From Ruegeria sp. R13_0 (GTDB taxonomy: Bacteria; Pseudomonadota; Alphaproteobacteria; Rhodobacterales; Rhodobacteraceae): a DNA stretch of 64,000 bases. Below are positions 1-8,736 of this stretch, one piece after another (the first letter of the stretch is position 1; each line of letters starts with the position of its first letter). The position numbers and the translations under genes are program-made. Under the pieces are notes generated by a model that was given only the letters and a program-made list of their open reading frames with translations, had not been told where the DNA came from and did no database searches. The stretch is taken from the NCBI RefSeq assembly GCF_017743995.1, contig NZ_JAGHRB010000004.1, positions 124,001 through 188,000 of the forward strand, written 5' to 3'.

Positions 1-713
1 TCGGCTCCACCGAGGGGGAGACGATCCTGTCCACGAACAACAAGCAAGCGCCCTTTGACGATATCCTCGTTCGGCAGGCGCTGGCCCACGCGATCGACCG
101 TCAGGCGATCATTGACGGAGCCATGTTCGGCTATGGCACCCCCATCGGCACCCATTTCGCGCCGCATCACCCGGCCTATGTCGATCTGACCGGGCAATCC
201 GCCTATGATCCGGAAAAAGCCAAATCCCTGCTGGCCGAGGCCGGATTGGCAGACGGGTTCGAAACCACGCTGCATCTGCCGCCCCCGTCCTATGCGCGCC
301 GGGGTGGCGAGATCATCGCCGCTCAATTGGCCGAGGTCGGAATCACGGCCGAGATCATCAATGTCGAATGGGCGCAGTGGTTGGAATCGGTCTTCAAAGG
401 CAAGGATTTCGGCTTGACCATCGTCAGCCATACCGAGCCCATGGATATCGGCATCTACGCCCGGCCCGATTACTATTTCCAGTATGAAAGCTCGGATTTT
501 CAGGCGCTTATGGAGCTTCTAAACACCACAACTGACCCGGATGAGCGCACCCGCCTGATGGGTGAGGCACAGCGGCTGATCTCCAGCGACTATGTCAACG
601 GATACTTGTTCCAATTGGCCAAGCTCGGCGTGGCCAAGGCAGGCGTGCAAGGGCTGTGGCAGAATGCGCCAACAGCCGCTATTGATCTGACTGCGATCAG
701 CTGGGCTGAATAA
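1..713 (+). CDS. ABC transporter substrate-binding protein, family 5 (C-terminal part)
   Basis: This is the 3' part of a periplasmic solute-binding protein. The open frame enters from the window edge (codons from base 3) and ends with TAA at 711. The typical family-5 (Dpp/Opp/nickel) motif RQALAHAIDR is visible near base 75, followed by the usual YDPEKAKSLLAEAG segment and a C-terminal lobe ending in SWAE. It should deliver a peptide-like or small organic solute to the permease pair at 1146-2914 and the double ATPase at 2911. The true start and signal peptide lie outside the window. The ligand cannot be read from the sequence; the aldehyde dehydrogenase at the end of the operon is the only hint. 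Confidence 0.9.
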   Translation, partial: GSTEGETILSTNNKQAPFDDILVRQALAHAIDRQAIIDGAMFGYGTPIGTHFAPHHPAYVDLTGQSAYDPEKAKSLLAEAGLADGFETTLHLPPPSYARRGGEIIAAQLAEVGITAEIINVEWAQWLESVFKGKDFGLTIVSHTEPMDIGIYARPDYYFQYESSDFQALMELLNTTTDPDERTRLMGEAQRLISSDYVNGYLFQLAKLGVAKAGVQGLWQNAPTAAIDLTAISWAE

Positions 714-722
714 CTGTCGGGG

Positions 723-1052
723 CTAACCCGCCCCGTCAATCAGCCAATTGCTATGAACCCAGCCCTTGCGACGGGGTTGGCCATAGTAGACGCCGATCCA
801 CTCCCCTTGTTGTGCACAGGTGCGGACTGTGTCGCCGTTGCGCAGTTGGTCGACCTGGAAATAGTTCGACCCCGGTCCCGTGCGCACAGCCAGAAAGCCA
901 TCACCGTTCGGATCCAGACCCGAGACGATACTGGCCGCGCATCCCGCGGCTTGCCCGTCTTCGGTGATCACGAAATCCACATCCAGTTGCTGAGCGGGCG
1001 CCGCGCCCGCTGCGGCTAATAACATAGCCGCAAGTACAGGTATTCTCATCAT
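723..1052 (-). CDS. Secreted SH3-domain protein
   Basis: A 109-residue protein with an N-terminal signal peptide (about residues 1-20, cleavage near APAQ) and one bacterial SH3 (SH3b) fold. The hallmarks LAVRTGPGSNYFQVDQL and a WVHSNW end are visible. Such domains usually bind peptidoglycan or peptides in the periplasm. I chose the ATG at 1052 because an AAAGGAAA ribosome site lies just upstream; the longer frame to 1127 has none. The gene is antiparallel to its surroundings, placed between the solute-binding protein and its permease, which is odd for an ABC operon. Its two cysteines (near residues 38 and 79) could form a disulfide. The specific role is unknown. Confidence 0.8.
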   Translation of the reverse strand: MMRIPVLAAMLLAAAGAAPAQQLDVDFVITEDGQAAGCAASIVSGLDPNGDGFLAVRTGPGSNYFQVDQLRNGDTVRTCAQQGEWIGVYYGQPRRKGWVHSNWLIDGAG

Positions 1053-1145
1053 CAATTTCCTTTCAAACAATGGTCTCACGATAAGACCCACGCTGATTCT
1101 CGACAATGGAACTGGTGCTGGACCCAAAGCGCGGCCCGGCCTAAC

Positions 1146-2102
1146 GTGGCGCTGATGCTTCGCTATGCCTTCAAACGTCTGATTTCGCTGGTGATCAGCC
1201 TGGCGGTTGCCTCGGTGGTGATCTTCGCTGTGATCGAGATCGCACCGGGCGATCCGGCCTCATTCATGCTGGGCGTCAACGCGCAGCCCGATACGCTGGC
1301 CGCTCTGAGGGCCGAGTTGGGGTTGGATATGTCCAAACTTGATCGGTACTTTAATTGGATTGGTGGCATGCTGGGCGGCGATTTTGGTACCTCCTACACC
1401 TATCGCACGCCGGTGTCGCAGATGATCGCGGATCGGCTATGGGTGTCATTGCCGCTGGCGCTCTATGCGCTGACCCTGTCCACCCTGATCGCCTTTCCAG
1501 CGGGCATCTACGCCGCCGCCCGTCGCGGTAAACCGGGCGATCTGACGGTCATGGGGGCTACGCAATTGGGCATTGCGGTGCCGAATTTCTGGTTCGCGAT
1601 GATGCTGGTGCTGATCTTCGCCATCAACCTCCGCTGGTTCAACGCCGGAGGGTTCGCCGGTTGGGACAAAGGGTTCTGGACCGGGCTGCATTCCCTGACC
1701 CTGCCCGCCATCGCTTTGGCGCTGCCGCAAGCGGCCATTCTGGCGCGGGTGATGCGGTCGTCGCTGCTCGACATACTTGGTGAGGATTTCATGCGCACAG
1801 CCCGTGCTAAGGGGCTTTCCCGCCGTCAGGCGCTGTGGAGACACGGGGTGCGCAACGCGCTGATTCCGGTGCTGACGATCATCGGGCTGCAGTTTTCCTT
1901 CCTTCTGGCCGGGTCGATCATCATCGAGCAGGTCTTCTACCTGCCCGGCCTCGGGCGGTTGGTGTTTCAGGCAATCTCGGCCCGCGATCTGATTGTGGTG
2001 GAATCCGTGGTGATGCTGTTGGTCTTCGCCGTCATCGCCGTAAACTTTCTGGTCGATCTGGCCTATGCCGCCGTTGATCCACGGCTGAGGAGCCGGACAT
2101 GA
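1146..2102 (+). CDS. ABC transporter permease, DppB type
   Basis: An inner-membrane permease of the DppB/OppB family, 318 residues with about six membrane helices. The opening MLRYAFKRLISLVISLAVAS helix, the long periplasmic loop after it, and the C-terminal EAA-type loop (ARAKGLSRRQALWRHGVRNA) that contacts the ATPase are all clear. Start is GTG at 1146; ATG at 1155 would give the more usual MLRYAFKR beginning and is a real alternative. The stop overlaps the next permease by 4 bp. The gene is separated from its binding-protein gene by the antiparallel SH3 gene, so it may have its own promoter in 1053-1145. The partner is the DppC-type permease. Confidence 0.93.
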   Translation: MALMLRYAFKRLISLVISLAVASVVIFAVIEIAPGDPASFMLGVNAQPDTLAALRAELGLDMSKLDRYFNWIGGMLGGDFGTSYTYRTPVSQMIADRLWVSLPLALYALTLSTLIAFPAGIYAAARRGKPGDLTVMGATQLGIAVPNFWFAMMLVLIFAINLRWFNAGGFAGWDKGFWTGLHSLTLPAIALALPQAAILARVMRSSLLDILGEDFMRTARAKGLSRRQALWRHGVRNALIPVLTIIGLQFSFLLAGSIIIEQVFYLPGLGRLVFQAISARDLIVVESVVMLLVFAVIAVNFLVDLAYAAVDPRLRSRT

Positions 2103-2914
2103 GCCGAAGCCTGATCCTCGGCGCAGTGCTGTCGTCTCTGGTTCTGCTGGCGGCGCTGATCTCGTTTGTCTGGACGCCCTATGACCACGCCGCTCTGGAC
2201 ATTCCCGCGAAACTGCAGCCACCCAATGCGCAGCATTGGTTCGGCACCGATCACTTCGGGCGCGACATGTTCTCGATGATCATGGTCGGCGCGCGTACGT
2301 CCATTGCAGTGGCGCTGGTGGCGGTCGGGATCGGTATGGCGCTGGGCGTGCCCCTGGGCCTGACGGCGGCAGCGCGCAAGGGGTCTTGGCTGGATGAGGT
2401 CATCATGCGCGGCAATGATCTGGTCTTTGCCTTCCCCTCTCTGGTCATCGCCATCCTGATCACCGCCGTCTTCGGCGCGGGTGCGATCAACGCGATCATC
2501 GCCATCGGCATTTTCAACATCCCCGTCTTCGCCCGTATCACCCGCGGCGCGGCCCTGTCCCTGTGGGAGCGAGAGTTCATCCTCGCCGCCCGCGTTTCCG
2601 GTAAAGGCGCGGCTCGGATTTCGGCGGAACATATCCTGCCCAATGTCGCCAACCTGCTGATCGTTCAGGGGACCATCCAGTTTTCGCTGGGCATTCTGGC
2701 CGAGGCGGGGCTGAGCTACGTCGGTCTCGGCGCGCAACCACCCACGCCAAGCTGGGGCCGAATGCTGGCTGATGCGCAGACAATGGTCAGTTTTGCCCCG
2801 CATTTGGCTCTGATTCCGGGTTTGGCAATCATTGTGACGGTGCTGGGTCTGAACCTACTGGGCGACGGTCTGCGCGACTGGCTCGATCCACGTATCAGGG
2901 TGGCGCGGGCATGA
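2099..2914 (+). CDS. ABC transporter permease, DppC type
   Basis: The second permease subunit, 271 residues. The N-terminal hydrophobic segment is followed by the family motif HWFGTDHFGRDMFS (about residues 45-58) that marks DppC/OppC proteins, then the transmembrane core with the EAA loop (AARVSGKGAARISAEHILPN). The end, GDGLRDWLDPRIR, is also typical. It forms the membrane channel as a heterodimer with the DppB-type subunit. The start ATG overlaps the upstream stop and its own stop overlaps the ATPase start, both by 4 bp, so the three are translationally coupled. Confidence 0.94.
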   Translation: MSRSLILGAVLSSLVLLAALISFVWTPYDHAALDIPAKLQPPNAQHWFGTDHFGRDMFSMIMVGARTSIAVALVAVGIGMALGVPLGLTAAARKGSWLDEVIMRGNDLVFAFPSLVIAILITAVFGAGAINAIIAIGIFNIPVFARITRGAALSLWEREFILAARVSGKGAARISAEHILPNVANLLIVQGTIQFSLGILAEAGLSYVGLGAQPPTPSWGRMLADAQTMVSFAPHLALIPGLAIIVTVLGLNLLGDGLRDWLDPRIRVARA

Positions 2915-4509
2915 ACCTGTTGCGGATCGAAAACCTGTCTCTGGCCATCCACGGGGCCGAGATCCTGAAACAAGTCAGCCTGTCCATCGCGCCCGGCCAG
3001 ATCGTGGCGGTCACGGGAGAGAGCGGCTCGGGCAAGTCCATGACTGCGTTGGCCGTCATGCAACTGATGCCAAACGGAACGCGCACCGACGGGTCGATAC
3101 ATCTGGACGGGCAGGAGGTTCTAAACCTACCCGAGACCGAAATGTGCGCCCTGCGCGGTGCGTCGATTGGAATGGTGTTTCAGGAGCCGATGACCGCCCT
3201 GAACCCGGTCAAAACCATCGGTGATCAGGTGATGGAGACCATCCTGATCCACAAAGCGATGCCCCGCGCGCAAGCTGAGGCCCGCGTGCAAGAGGTTCTC
3301 AGCCGTGTTGGCCTGCCTCCTAACCGTTTCCCTCTGTCCCGATACCCGCATGAGCTGTCGGGCGGTCAGCGTCAGCGTGTGGTCATAGCGATGGCGATCG
3401 CACTCAGGCCCAGGTTGCTGATTGCGGATGAACCGACAACAGCGCTGGATGTAACCACTCAGGCCCAGATTCTGGACCTTCTGAAGGGGCTGGTGCGAGA
3501 ATATGACATGGGGCTGCTGATGATCACTCATGATCTGGCTGTCGTGGCCGATATGGCGGATCAGATCGTGGTCATGCGTCGGGGCGAAGTGGTCGAGAGC
3601 GGGGCAACCGATCATCTGCTCAAGAACATGCAGCACCCCTATACACGGATGCTGTTTGACGCCTCGAACCATCAAGTTGCTCTGCCCGAGATGCAGGAGC
3701 AAACGCCCTTGCTTGAGGTCACCGACGTGGTCCGTGACTATCGCCTGCCGCGCACGGGGCTGTTCACAAAGCCCGCCCACATGCGGGCGGTGGACACGGT
3801 CAGCTTTACCCTCAACCGTGGGGAGCGTCTGGGTCTGGTCGGAGAGTCAGGGTGCGGAAAATCGACCCTAACTCGGGCTATTCTTGGCCTTGAGGAGGTC
3901 CAATCCGGCGAAATCCGGCTGGATGGCGCGCCCGTTTTCTCGGGCCACAAGCCAAATCTCGACGTCCGCCGCAAGATGCAGGTCGTGTTCCAAGACCCCT
4001 ATGGCAGCTTCAACCCGCGCCACCGCGTCGCGCGGTTGATCACGGAACCGTTTCACTTGCTGGAAACACCTCCGACCGGGTCCGAGCGTCAGGACAGGAT
4101 CGCCGAAATGCTGCGCGCTGTCGGCCTCAGCACCGATGATGCCGGGAAATACATCCACGAATTCTCGGGCGGGCAGCGGCAACGTATCGCCATTGCCCGC
4201 GCATTGATCATCCGCCCAGAACTGATCTTGTTTGATGAGGCGGTCTCGGCCCTTGATGTGTCGGTCCGGGCGCAGATCCTCGATCTACTGGCCGAGCTTT
4301 GTGCGGCCTACGATCTGACCTACCTGTTCATTAGCCACGATCTGAGCGTCGTGCGTACGATCACGGATCGGGTGATGGTGATGCAGGCTGGGAAAATCGT
4401 CGAACAGGGCGAGACCGAGGATGTCTTTGCCAATCCCCGCCATCCTTATACCCGCGAGCTGATCTCTGCCGCGCCCCAGTTGCCCGAGATCGGGCGCAAA
4501 ATCGCATGA
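2911..4509 (+). CDS. Fused double ATP-binding protein of a Dpp/Opp-type ABC transporter
   Basis: A 532-residue protein carrying two complete ABC ATPase domains, a DppD-DppF fusion as in YejF or GsiA. Domain 1 has Walker A GESGSGKS (residues 36-43), signature LSGGQRQR and Walker B LLIADEPTTALD. Domain 2 (from about residue 270) has GESGCGKS, FSGGQRQR and LILFDEAVSALD. The oligopeptide-transporter C-terminal segment (NPRHPYTRELISAAP) closes it. It energises the permease pair encoded just upstream. Nothing essential is missing; Ala instead of Pro after the second Walker B glutamate is a common variant. The aldehyde dehydrogenase follows after 37 bp. Confidence 0.95.
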   Translation: MNLLRIENLSLAIHGAEILKQVSLSIAPGQIVAVTGESGSGKSMTALAVMQLMPNGTRTDGSIHLDGQEVLNLPETEMCALRGASIGMVFQEPMTALNPVKTIGDQVMETILIHKAMPRAQAEARVQEVLSRVGLPPNRFPLSRYPHELSGGQRQRVVIAMAIALRPRLLIADEPTTALDVTTQAQILDLLKGLVREYDMGLLMITHDLAVVADMADQIVVMRRGEVVESGATDHLLKNMQHPYTRMLFDASNHQVALPEMQEQTPLLEVTDVVRDYRLPRTGLFTKPAHMRAVDTVSFTLNRGERLGLVGESGCGKSTLTRAILGLEEVQSGEIRLDGAPVFSGHKPNLDVRRKMQVVFQDPYGSFNPRHRVARLITEPFHLLETPPTGSERQDRIAEMLRAVGLSTDDAGKYIHEFSGGQRQRIAIARALIIRPELILFDEAVSALDVSVRAQILDLLAELCAAYDLTYLFISHDLSVVRTITDRVMVMQAGKIVEQGETEDVFANPRHPYTRELISAAPQLPEIGRKIA

Positions 4510-4546
4510 TATTCTCTATGTTAGAGCCTATGTACAGGAGTTCCCG

Positions 4547-5998
4547 ATGACCCATCCGATTTGGTTCGACCCCAGCCAATGCCTGATCGGCGGGGAATGG
4601 CAAAGACCGGAAGCAGGGGAATACTTGCCGCTTGTGAACCCTTCGGACGGGTCGGAACTCTGCCAGATTGCCCGAGGTCAGCAGGCCGATATCGATGCGG
4701 CTGTTGTTGCGGCGCGATCTGCGTTGGATGGAGACTGGGGCCGGATGCCCGCATTCGAGAGGGGGCGCATCCTGAGCAGACTGGGGCAATTGGTTCTGGA
4801 CCGGGTGGACGACCTCGCCCGGCTTGAGGCCATGGATGTCGGCAAACCGCTGACCCAGGCCCGCGCCGATGCCATCGCTTTGGCGCGGTATTGCGAATTC
4901 TACGGAGGTGCGGCGGATAAGGTGATGGGTGAGACCATTCCCTATCTCGACGGCTATACCGTCTACACCCTGCGCGAGCCGCATGGGGTCACGGGGCATA
5001 TCGTGCCGTGGAACTACCCGATGCAGATTATTGGACGCTCGGTCGGGGCGGCGCTGGCCATGGGCAATGCCTGCGTCTTGAAGCCCGCCGAAGAGGCCTG
5101 CCTGACCGCGCTCGCCTTCGCCCATCTGGCGGTTGAGGCCGGACTGCCGGCCGGGGCGCTGAACGTCGTTCCCGGTCTGGGGGCTGAGGCTGGCGCGGCG
5201 CTGTCCGGGCACGCGGGCGTTGACCATATCTCGTTCACCGGGTCGGTTGCGACGGGGGCCTTGGTGCAGCAAGCGGCTGGGAAAAATGTGGTTCCGGTGA
5301 CGCTGGAACTGGGCGGGAAGTCTCCGCAATTGGTGTTCGACGACGCCGATCTGGAGGCGGCCCTTCCGTTTCTGGTCAATGCGGGCGTTCAGAACGCGGG
5401 ACAAACCTGCTCGGCCTCGTCGCGCATTCTGGTGCAGCGCGGTTTGTATGAACAGGTCAAGGAGCGGATGGCTGAGGCCTACGCGCAACTGACCGTCGGG
5501 CCCGCGTTGGACGACCTGCGCGTTGGGCCGCTGATCTCGGACCGGCAGAAGGCAATTGTTTCAGAGTTCTTGTCCAAAGGCGCGGATTTGACGATTGCCG
5601 GGCAGGGCCAGATCGTTCCGAAGGCACCAGACGCGGGGGCCTACGTACGCCCAACCTTGTTCGCCGACGTGCCCGCAGATCACGCTCTGGCCCGGGAGGA
5701 GATCTTTGGCCCAGTGCAGGTCTTGATCCCGTTTGAGACCGAAAAACAGGCTCTAACCATAGCCAATAACACCGACTATGGATTGGTCGCCAGTATCTGG
5801 ACGCGTGACGGGGCGCGGCAGATGCGATTGGCCAGGCGCCTGCGTTCGGGGCAGGTGTTCATCAACAATTTCGGCGCGGGCGGCGGCGTAGAGCTTCCAT
5901 TCGGAGGGGTCGGGAAATCCGGCCACGGTCGCGAAAAAGGGTTCGAGGCGCTCTATGGTTTTTCACAACTCAAGACGGTGGCCGCCCTACACGGCTAG
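4547..5998 (+). CDS. NAD(P)-dependent aldehyde dehydrogenase
   Basis: A 483-residue soluble aldehyde dehydrogenase that oxidises an aldehyde to the acid. The catalytic set is intact: oxyanion Asn156 in PWNYP, general base Glu254 in LELGGKSP and nucleophile Cys288 in NAGQTCSAS; the cofactor motif FTGSVATG is at 230-237. A CAGGAG ribosome site precedes the ATG. Coming last in the ABC operon, it probably acts on the imported compound or on an aldehyde derived from it (inference). The substrate cannot be decided from sequence; betaine-aldehyde and gamma-aminobutyraldehyde dehydrogenases are the nearest classes by overall look. The stop codon TAG coincides with the first bases of a dispersed repeat. 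Confidence 0.92.
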   Translation: MTHPIWFDPSQCLIGGEWQRPEAGEYLPLVNPSDGSELCQIARGQQADIDAAVVAARSALDGDWGRMPAFERGRILSRLGQLVLDRVDDLARLEAMDVGKPLTQARADAIALARYCEFYGGAADKVMGETIPYLDGYTVYTLREPHGVTGHIVPWNYPMQIIGRSVGAALAMGNACVLKPAEEACLTALAFAHLAVEAGLPAGALNVVPGLGAEAGAALSGHAGVDHISFTGSVATGALVQQAAGKNVVPVTLELGGKSPQLVFDDADLEAALPFLVNAGVQNAGQTCSASSRILVQRGLYEQVKERMAEAYAQLTVGPALDDLRVGPLISDRQKAIVSEFLSKGADLTIAGQGQIVPKAPDAGAYVRPTLFADVPADHALAREEIFGPVQVLIPFETEKQALTIANNTDYGLVASIWTRDGARQMRLARRLRSGQVFINNFGAGGGVELPFGGVGKSGHGREKGFEALYGFSQLKTVAALHG

Positions 5999-6096
5999 AG
6001 CGTTTGCGTTTAATTTGAATCGAAATGCGCTGCCTCTCCCTGCGGTCGAACGCGCATTTCGATGGTTTTTTTTAGGATAAAACGCAAAGCGATCTA
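5996..6096. repeat. Dispersed palindromic repeat, copy A
   Basis: An imperfect inverted repeat between convergent genes. The left arm runs TAGAGCGTTTGCGTTT and then TTGAATCGAAATGCGC; the right arm holds GCGCATTTCGAT and later AAACGCAAAGCGATCTA. The same arms recur at 24945-25105. The outermost TAG triplets serve as the stop codons of the aldehyde dehydrogenase and of pncB. It probably folds at the RNA level and could terminate transcription from both sides; there is a T8 run at 6065-6072. Family name not known to me. Confidence 0.75.
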
Positions 6097-7386
6097 AACG
6101 ATCACCTCGATCGGCTTCTGCGCGCCAACGCCGAACACGCGCTTGTAGCGCTCGATTTCCTCGGTAGGTCCCATGGCCTTTTCCGGGTTGTCCGACAGTT
6201 TGACCGTCGGGCGCCCGTTGGCCGAGACCGCCTTGCAAACCAGCGAGAACGGCGCCAGCGCGTCATCCGGCACCAGGCCGCGAAAGTCGTTGGTCAGCAA
6301 AGTGCCCCAGCCGAAGGAGATATTGGTGCGCCCTGCGAACTGACTGTGCAGTTCTTTGATCTTGTCGACGTCCAGCCCGTCCGAGAAGATGATCCGCTTC
6401 TGCTTAGGGTCCTCGCCTCGCGACGTCCACCAGTCGATCGCGACCTCGGCACCGGCGGCGGGATCGCCGCTGTCGATGCGAATGCCCGTCCATCCGGCCA
6501 GCCAGTCCGGGGCGTGATCCAGAAACCCTTTGGTGCCATAGGTGTCGGGCAGGATGATGCGCAGATTGCCCTCATGTTCGTCATGCCAGTCGCTGAGGAC
6601 GTCGTAGGGGGCCTGCGCTAGCGCCTCATCTGAGTCTGCGAGCGCGGAATAGACCATGGGCAGCTCATGCGCGTTGGTGCCGATGGCCTCAACCTCGCGC
6701 CGCATGGCGATCAGACAGTTTGAGGTGCCGGTGAACGACTCGCCCAGCCCCTCGATCATGGCTTGCACGCACCAATCCTGCCAAAGGAAGGAATGCCGCC
6801 TACGGGTGCCGAAATCCGCGATCCCCAGCCCGTCTATGGAACCCAGCTGTTCGATCTTTTCCCACACACGCGTCATCGCACGGGCATAGAGCACCTGAAG
6901 CTCGAACCGGCGCATCTCGTTCAACACCGCGCGCGAGCGTAGCTCCATCAGCACCGCGAGCGCCGGGATTTCCCACAGCATGACCTCATGCCATTTGCCC
7001 TCAAATGTCAGTTCGTATTGGTCGCCTTTGCGCTCCAGATGGTAGGGCGGCAGGCGCATATTCTCGAACCATTCCATGAAGTCCGAGCGGAACATCTGCC
7101 GTTTGCCGTAGAACATATTGCCCCGCAGCCACGTGCTTTCCCCCCGGCTGAGGCTGAGCGAACGGATGTGATCCAGCTGTTCTCGCAGCTCACCTTCGTC
7201 GATCAGACGGGCCAGCGGCACGTGATTCGAGCGGTTGATCAGGGAAAACGCGACATCTGTTTGGGGCTTGTTGCGAAACACTGACTGGCACATCAGCAGT
7301 TTGTAGAAATCCGTGTCGATCAAAGACCGCACAATCGGGTCGATCTTCCATTTGTGATTGTAGACACGGGTCGCGATGTCGACCAT
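6094..7386 (-). CDS. pncB: Nicotinate phosphoribosyltransferase
   Basis: Converts nicotinate plus phosphoribosyl pyrophosphate to nicotinate mononucleotide, the entry step of the Preiss-Handler route to NAD. The 430-residue protein shows the family opening SLIDTDFYKL (21-30) and FGTRRRHS (192-199), whose His198 is the usual phosphorylated histidine, plus the PRPP-site segment RIDSGDP. I chose ATG at 7386 because GCAGGAG precedes it; the frame extends five residues further without support. pncA, which makes nicotinate, lies 660 bp away on the same strand, with one opposite gene between. The stop codon lies in the end of repeat copy A. Confidence 0.96.
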   Translation of the reverse strand: MVDIATRVYNHKWKIDPIVRSLIDTDFYKLLMCQSVFRNKPQTDVAFSLINRSNHVPLARLIDEGELREQLDHIRSLSLSRGESTWLRGNMFYGKRQMFRSDFMEWFENMRLPPYHLERKGDQYELTFEGKWHEVMLWEIPALAVLMELRSRAVLNEMRRFELQVLYARAMTRVWEKIEQLGSIDGLGIADFGTRRRHSFLWQDWCVQAMIEGLGESFTGTSNCLIAMRREVEAIGTNAHELPMVYSALADSDEALAQAPYDVLSDWHDEHEGNLRIILPDTYGTKGFLDHAPDWLAGWTGIRIDSGDPAAGAEVAIDWWTSRGEDPKQKRIIFSDGLDVDKIKELHSQFAGRTNISFGWGTLLTNDFRGLVPDDALAPFSLVCKAVSANGRPTVKLSDNPEKAMGPTEEIERYKRVFGVGAQKPIEVIV

Positions 7387-7551
7387 GGGGAACTCCTGCA
7401 ATTTCCGTTGTTAGATCAATCAGCACGGCGAATGGCAAGAGTCGCTGATTCGGTGACAATGCCCGTTTGACGTCACAATGCGGGCTTATTGTCCGGTGTT
7501 TTCACCGATTAGTGATGGGGTGGGATGGAAAGACAAGATTGATGGTTGTTA

Positions 7552-8049
7552 ATGAGTCTGTTGTACGATTTTGATATCGTTGAAAGACCGGCGGAAGGGG
7601 ATGTTCCGGCTCAGGTCTGTGCGCGGTTCAGGGATGTGAAGACCTCTGACGCTTTGCGGGGGGCATCGCCCGGGATTCGCATGATGTTTCAGGATGCGGG
7701 GTTCGATCTCGACTCGCACGTCAGTGGCATCGTGCCGGACAAGTTTCCAACCGAAGATCTACCCGACCGTACCCGGATACTGCGTACCCTGTTCGACAAC
7801 ATCAAAACCCGCGGTGTGCGGGGGGAATATTGTGGTGAGTTCGATCTACGGCACTTCCTCGGCCATATTCGCCGGGCCGAGGCGGTTGATGGGCTTGTCC
7901 GGATTATTCCTGTTCAGCACCCTCCGACCCCACAGCCTGACAGGCCCAAACGCAGGACCGCAAAGGGGCGAATTGGCGTTGGTCTTGGAGTGGCGGTGAT
8001 TCTGTTCGCAGTGCTTAAGTATTTCGCAGAGGCGGGTGCCACACCTTAG
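7552..8049 (+). CDS. Hypothetical protein with C-terminal membrane anchor
   Basis: A protein of about 165 residues that I do not recognise. The first ~125 residues are soluble and charged, with no obvious catalytic motif; a proline-rich basic linker (PPTPQPDRPKRRTAKGR) leads to one hydrophobic helix (IGVGLGVAVILFAVLKYFA) at the very C-terminus. This suggests a tail-anchored protein with its bulk in the cytoplasm. I prefer ATG at 7552; a TTG at 7546 is also in frame. Its stop overlaps that of convergent pncA by 4 bp. It is divergent from pncB and sits between the two NAD-salvage genes, but no functional link can be shown. Confidence 0.7.
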   Translation: MSLLYDFDIVERPAEGDVPAQVCARFRDVKTSDALRGASPGIRMMFQDAGFDLDSHVSGIVPDKFPTEDLPDRTRILRTLFDNIKTRGVRGEYCGEFDLRHFLGHIRRAEAVDGLVRIIPVQHPPTPQPDRPKRRTAKGRIGVGLGVAVILFAVLKYFAEAGATP

Positions 8050-8642
8050 TCGGCCAGAGTAACCCCGGCGGCCTGCATGGCCTGTTGCGCCGCAGCCAGT
8101 GAACCCTCCATGTCAATCGCACGGCAGGCGCTTTGCACAACGGTGACGTCAAAGCCCAGCTTCGCGGCATCAACGGCTGAATAGTGAACACAGAAATCGG
8201 TCGCGAGCCCCACGAGGGTCAGTTTCGAAATGCCGCGCGTGTCCAGGTACCCTTTCAATCCGGTCGGCGTCGCCCGATCATTCTCGAAAAACGCCGAATA
8301 ACTGTCGATGGCGCTGCGGAACCCTTTGCGGATGATCAGGTCCCCATCCGTGCGCAAGTCCGGGTGAAAACCCGCGCCATCAGTGCCCTGCACGCAATGG
8401 TCGGGCCACAGAACCTGCGGGCCATAGGGCATCTCGGTCATTTCAAAGGGGGCCTTGTCCGGATGCGAACTGGCGAATGAGGAATGCCCCGCTGGGTGCC
8501 AGTCCTGCGTCAGGATGACGGCATCAAACCTGCCCATCATGGCGTTGATCGGGGCGACGATCTGATCCCCGCCGGCTACGGCCAGCGCTCCGCCGGGGCA
8601 GAAATCGTTCTGGACGTCGATGACAAGCAGGGCATGGGTCAT
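8046..8642 (-). CDS. pncA: Nicotinamidase
   Basis: A cysteine hydrolase of the isochorismatase-like fold that converts nicotinamide to nicotinate and ammonia. The catalytic triad is visible as Asp9 (LLVIDVQNDF), Lys106 (IIRKGF) and Cys151 (LATDFCVHYSA), with metal ligands Asp47, His49 and His53 in TQDWHPAGHSSF. At 198 residues it is the usual length. With pncB it makes a complete two-step salvage of nicotinamide to NaMN. It is divergent from trhO (94 bp gap). Some bacterial homologues also accept pyrazinamide, which is family knowledge rather than something visible here. Confidence 0.96.
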   Translation of the reverse strand: MTHALLVIDVQNDFCPGGALAVAGGDQIVAPINAMMGRFDAVILTQDWHPAGHSSFASSHPDKAPFEMTEMPYGPQVLWPDHCVQGTDGAGFHPDLRTDGDLIIRKGFRSAIDSYSAFFENDRATPTGLKGYLDTRGISKLTLVGLATDFCVHYSAVDAAKLGFDVTVVQSACRAIDMEGSLAAAQQAMQAAGVTLAD

Positions 8643-8736
8643 GGCAATCTCTCCTTTGGTCTATCGGTACGGCGCGGTGCAGGACGCGTCAATCCGATCC
8701 CTTGCGACTCTGCGCTGTCAGGTTTAGACCGCGCGC

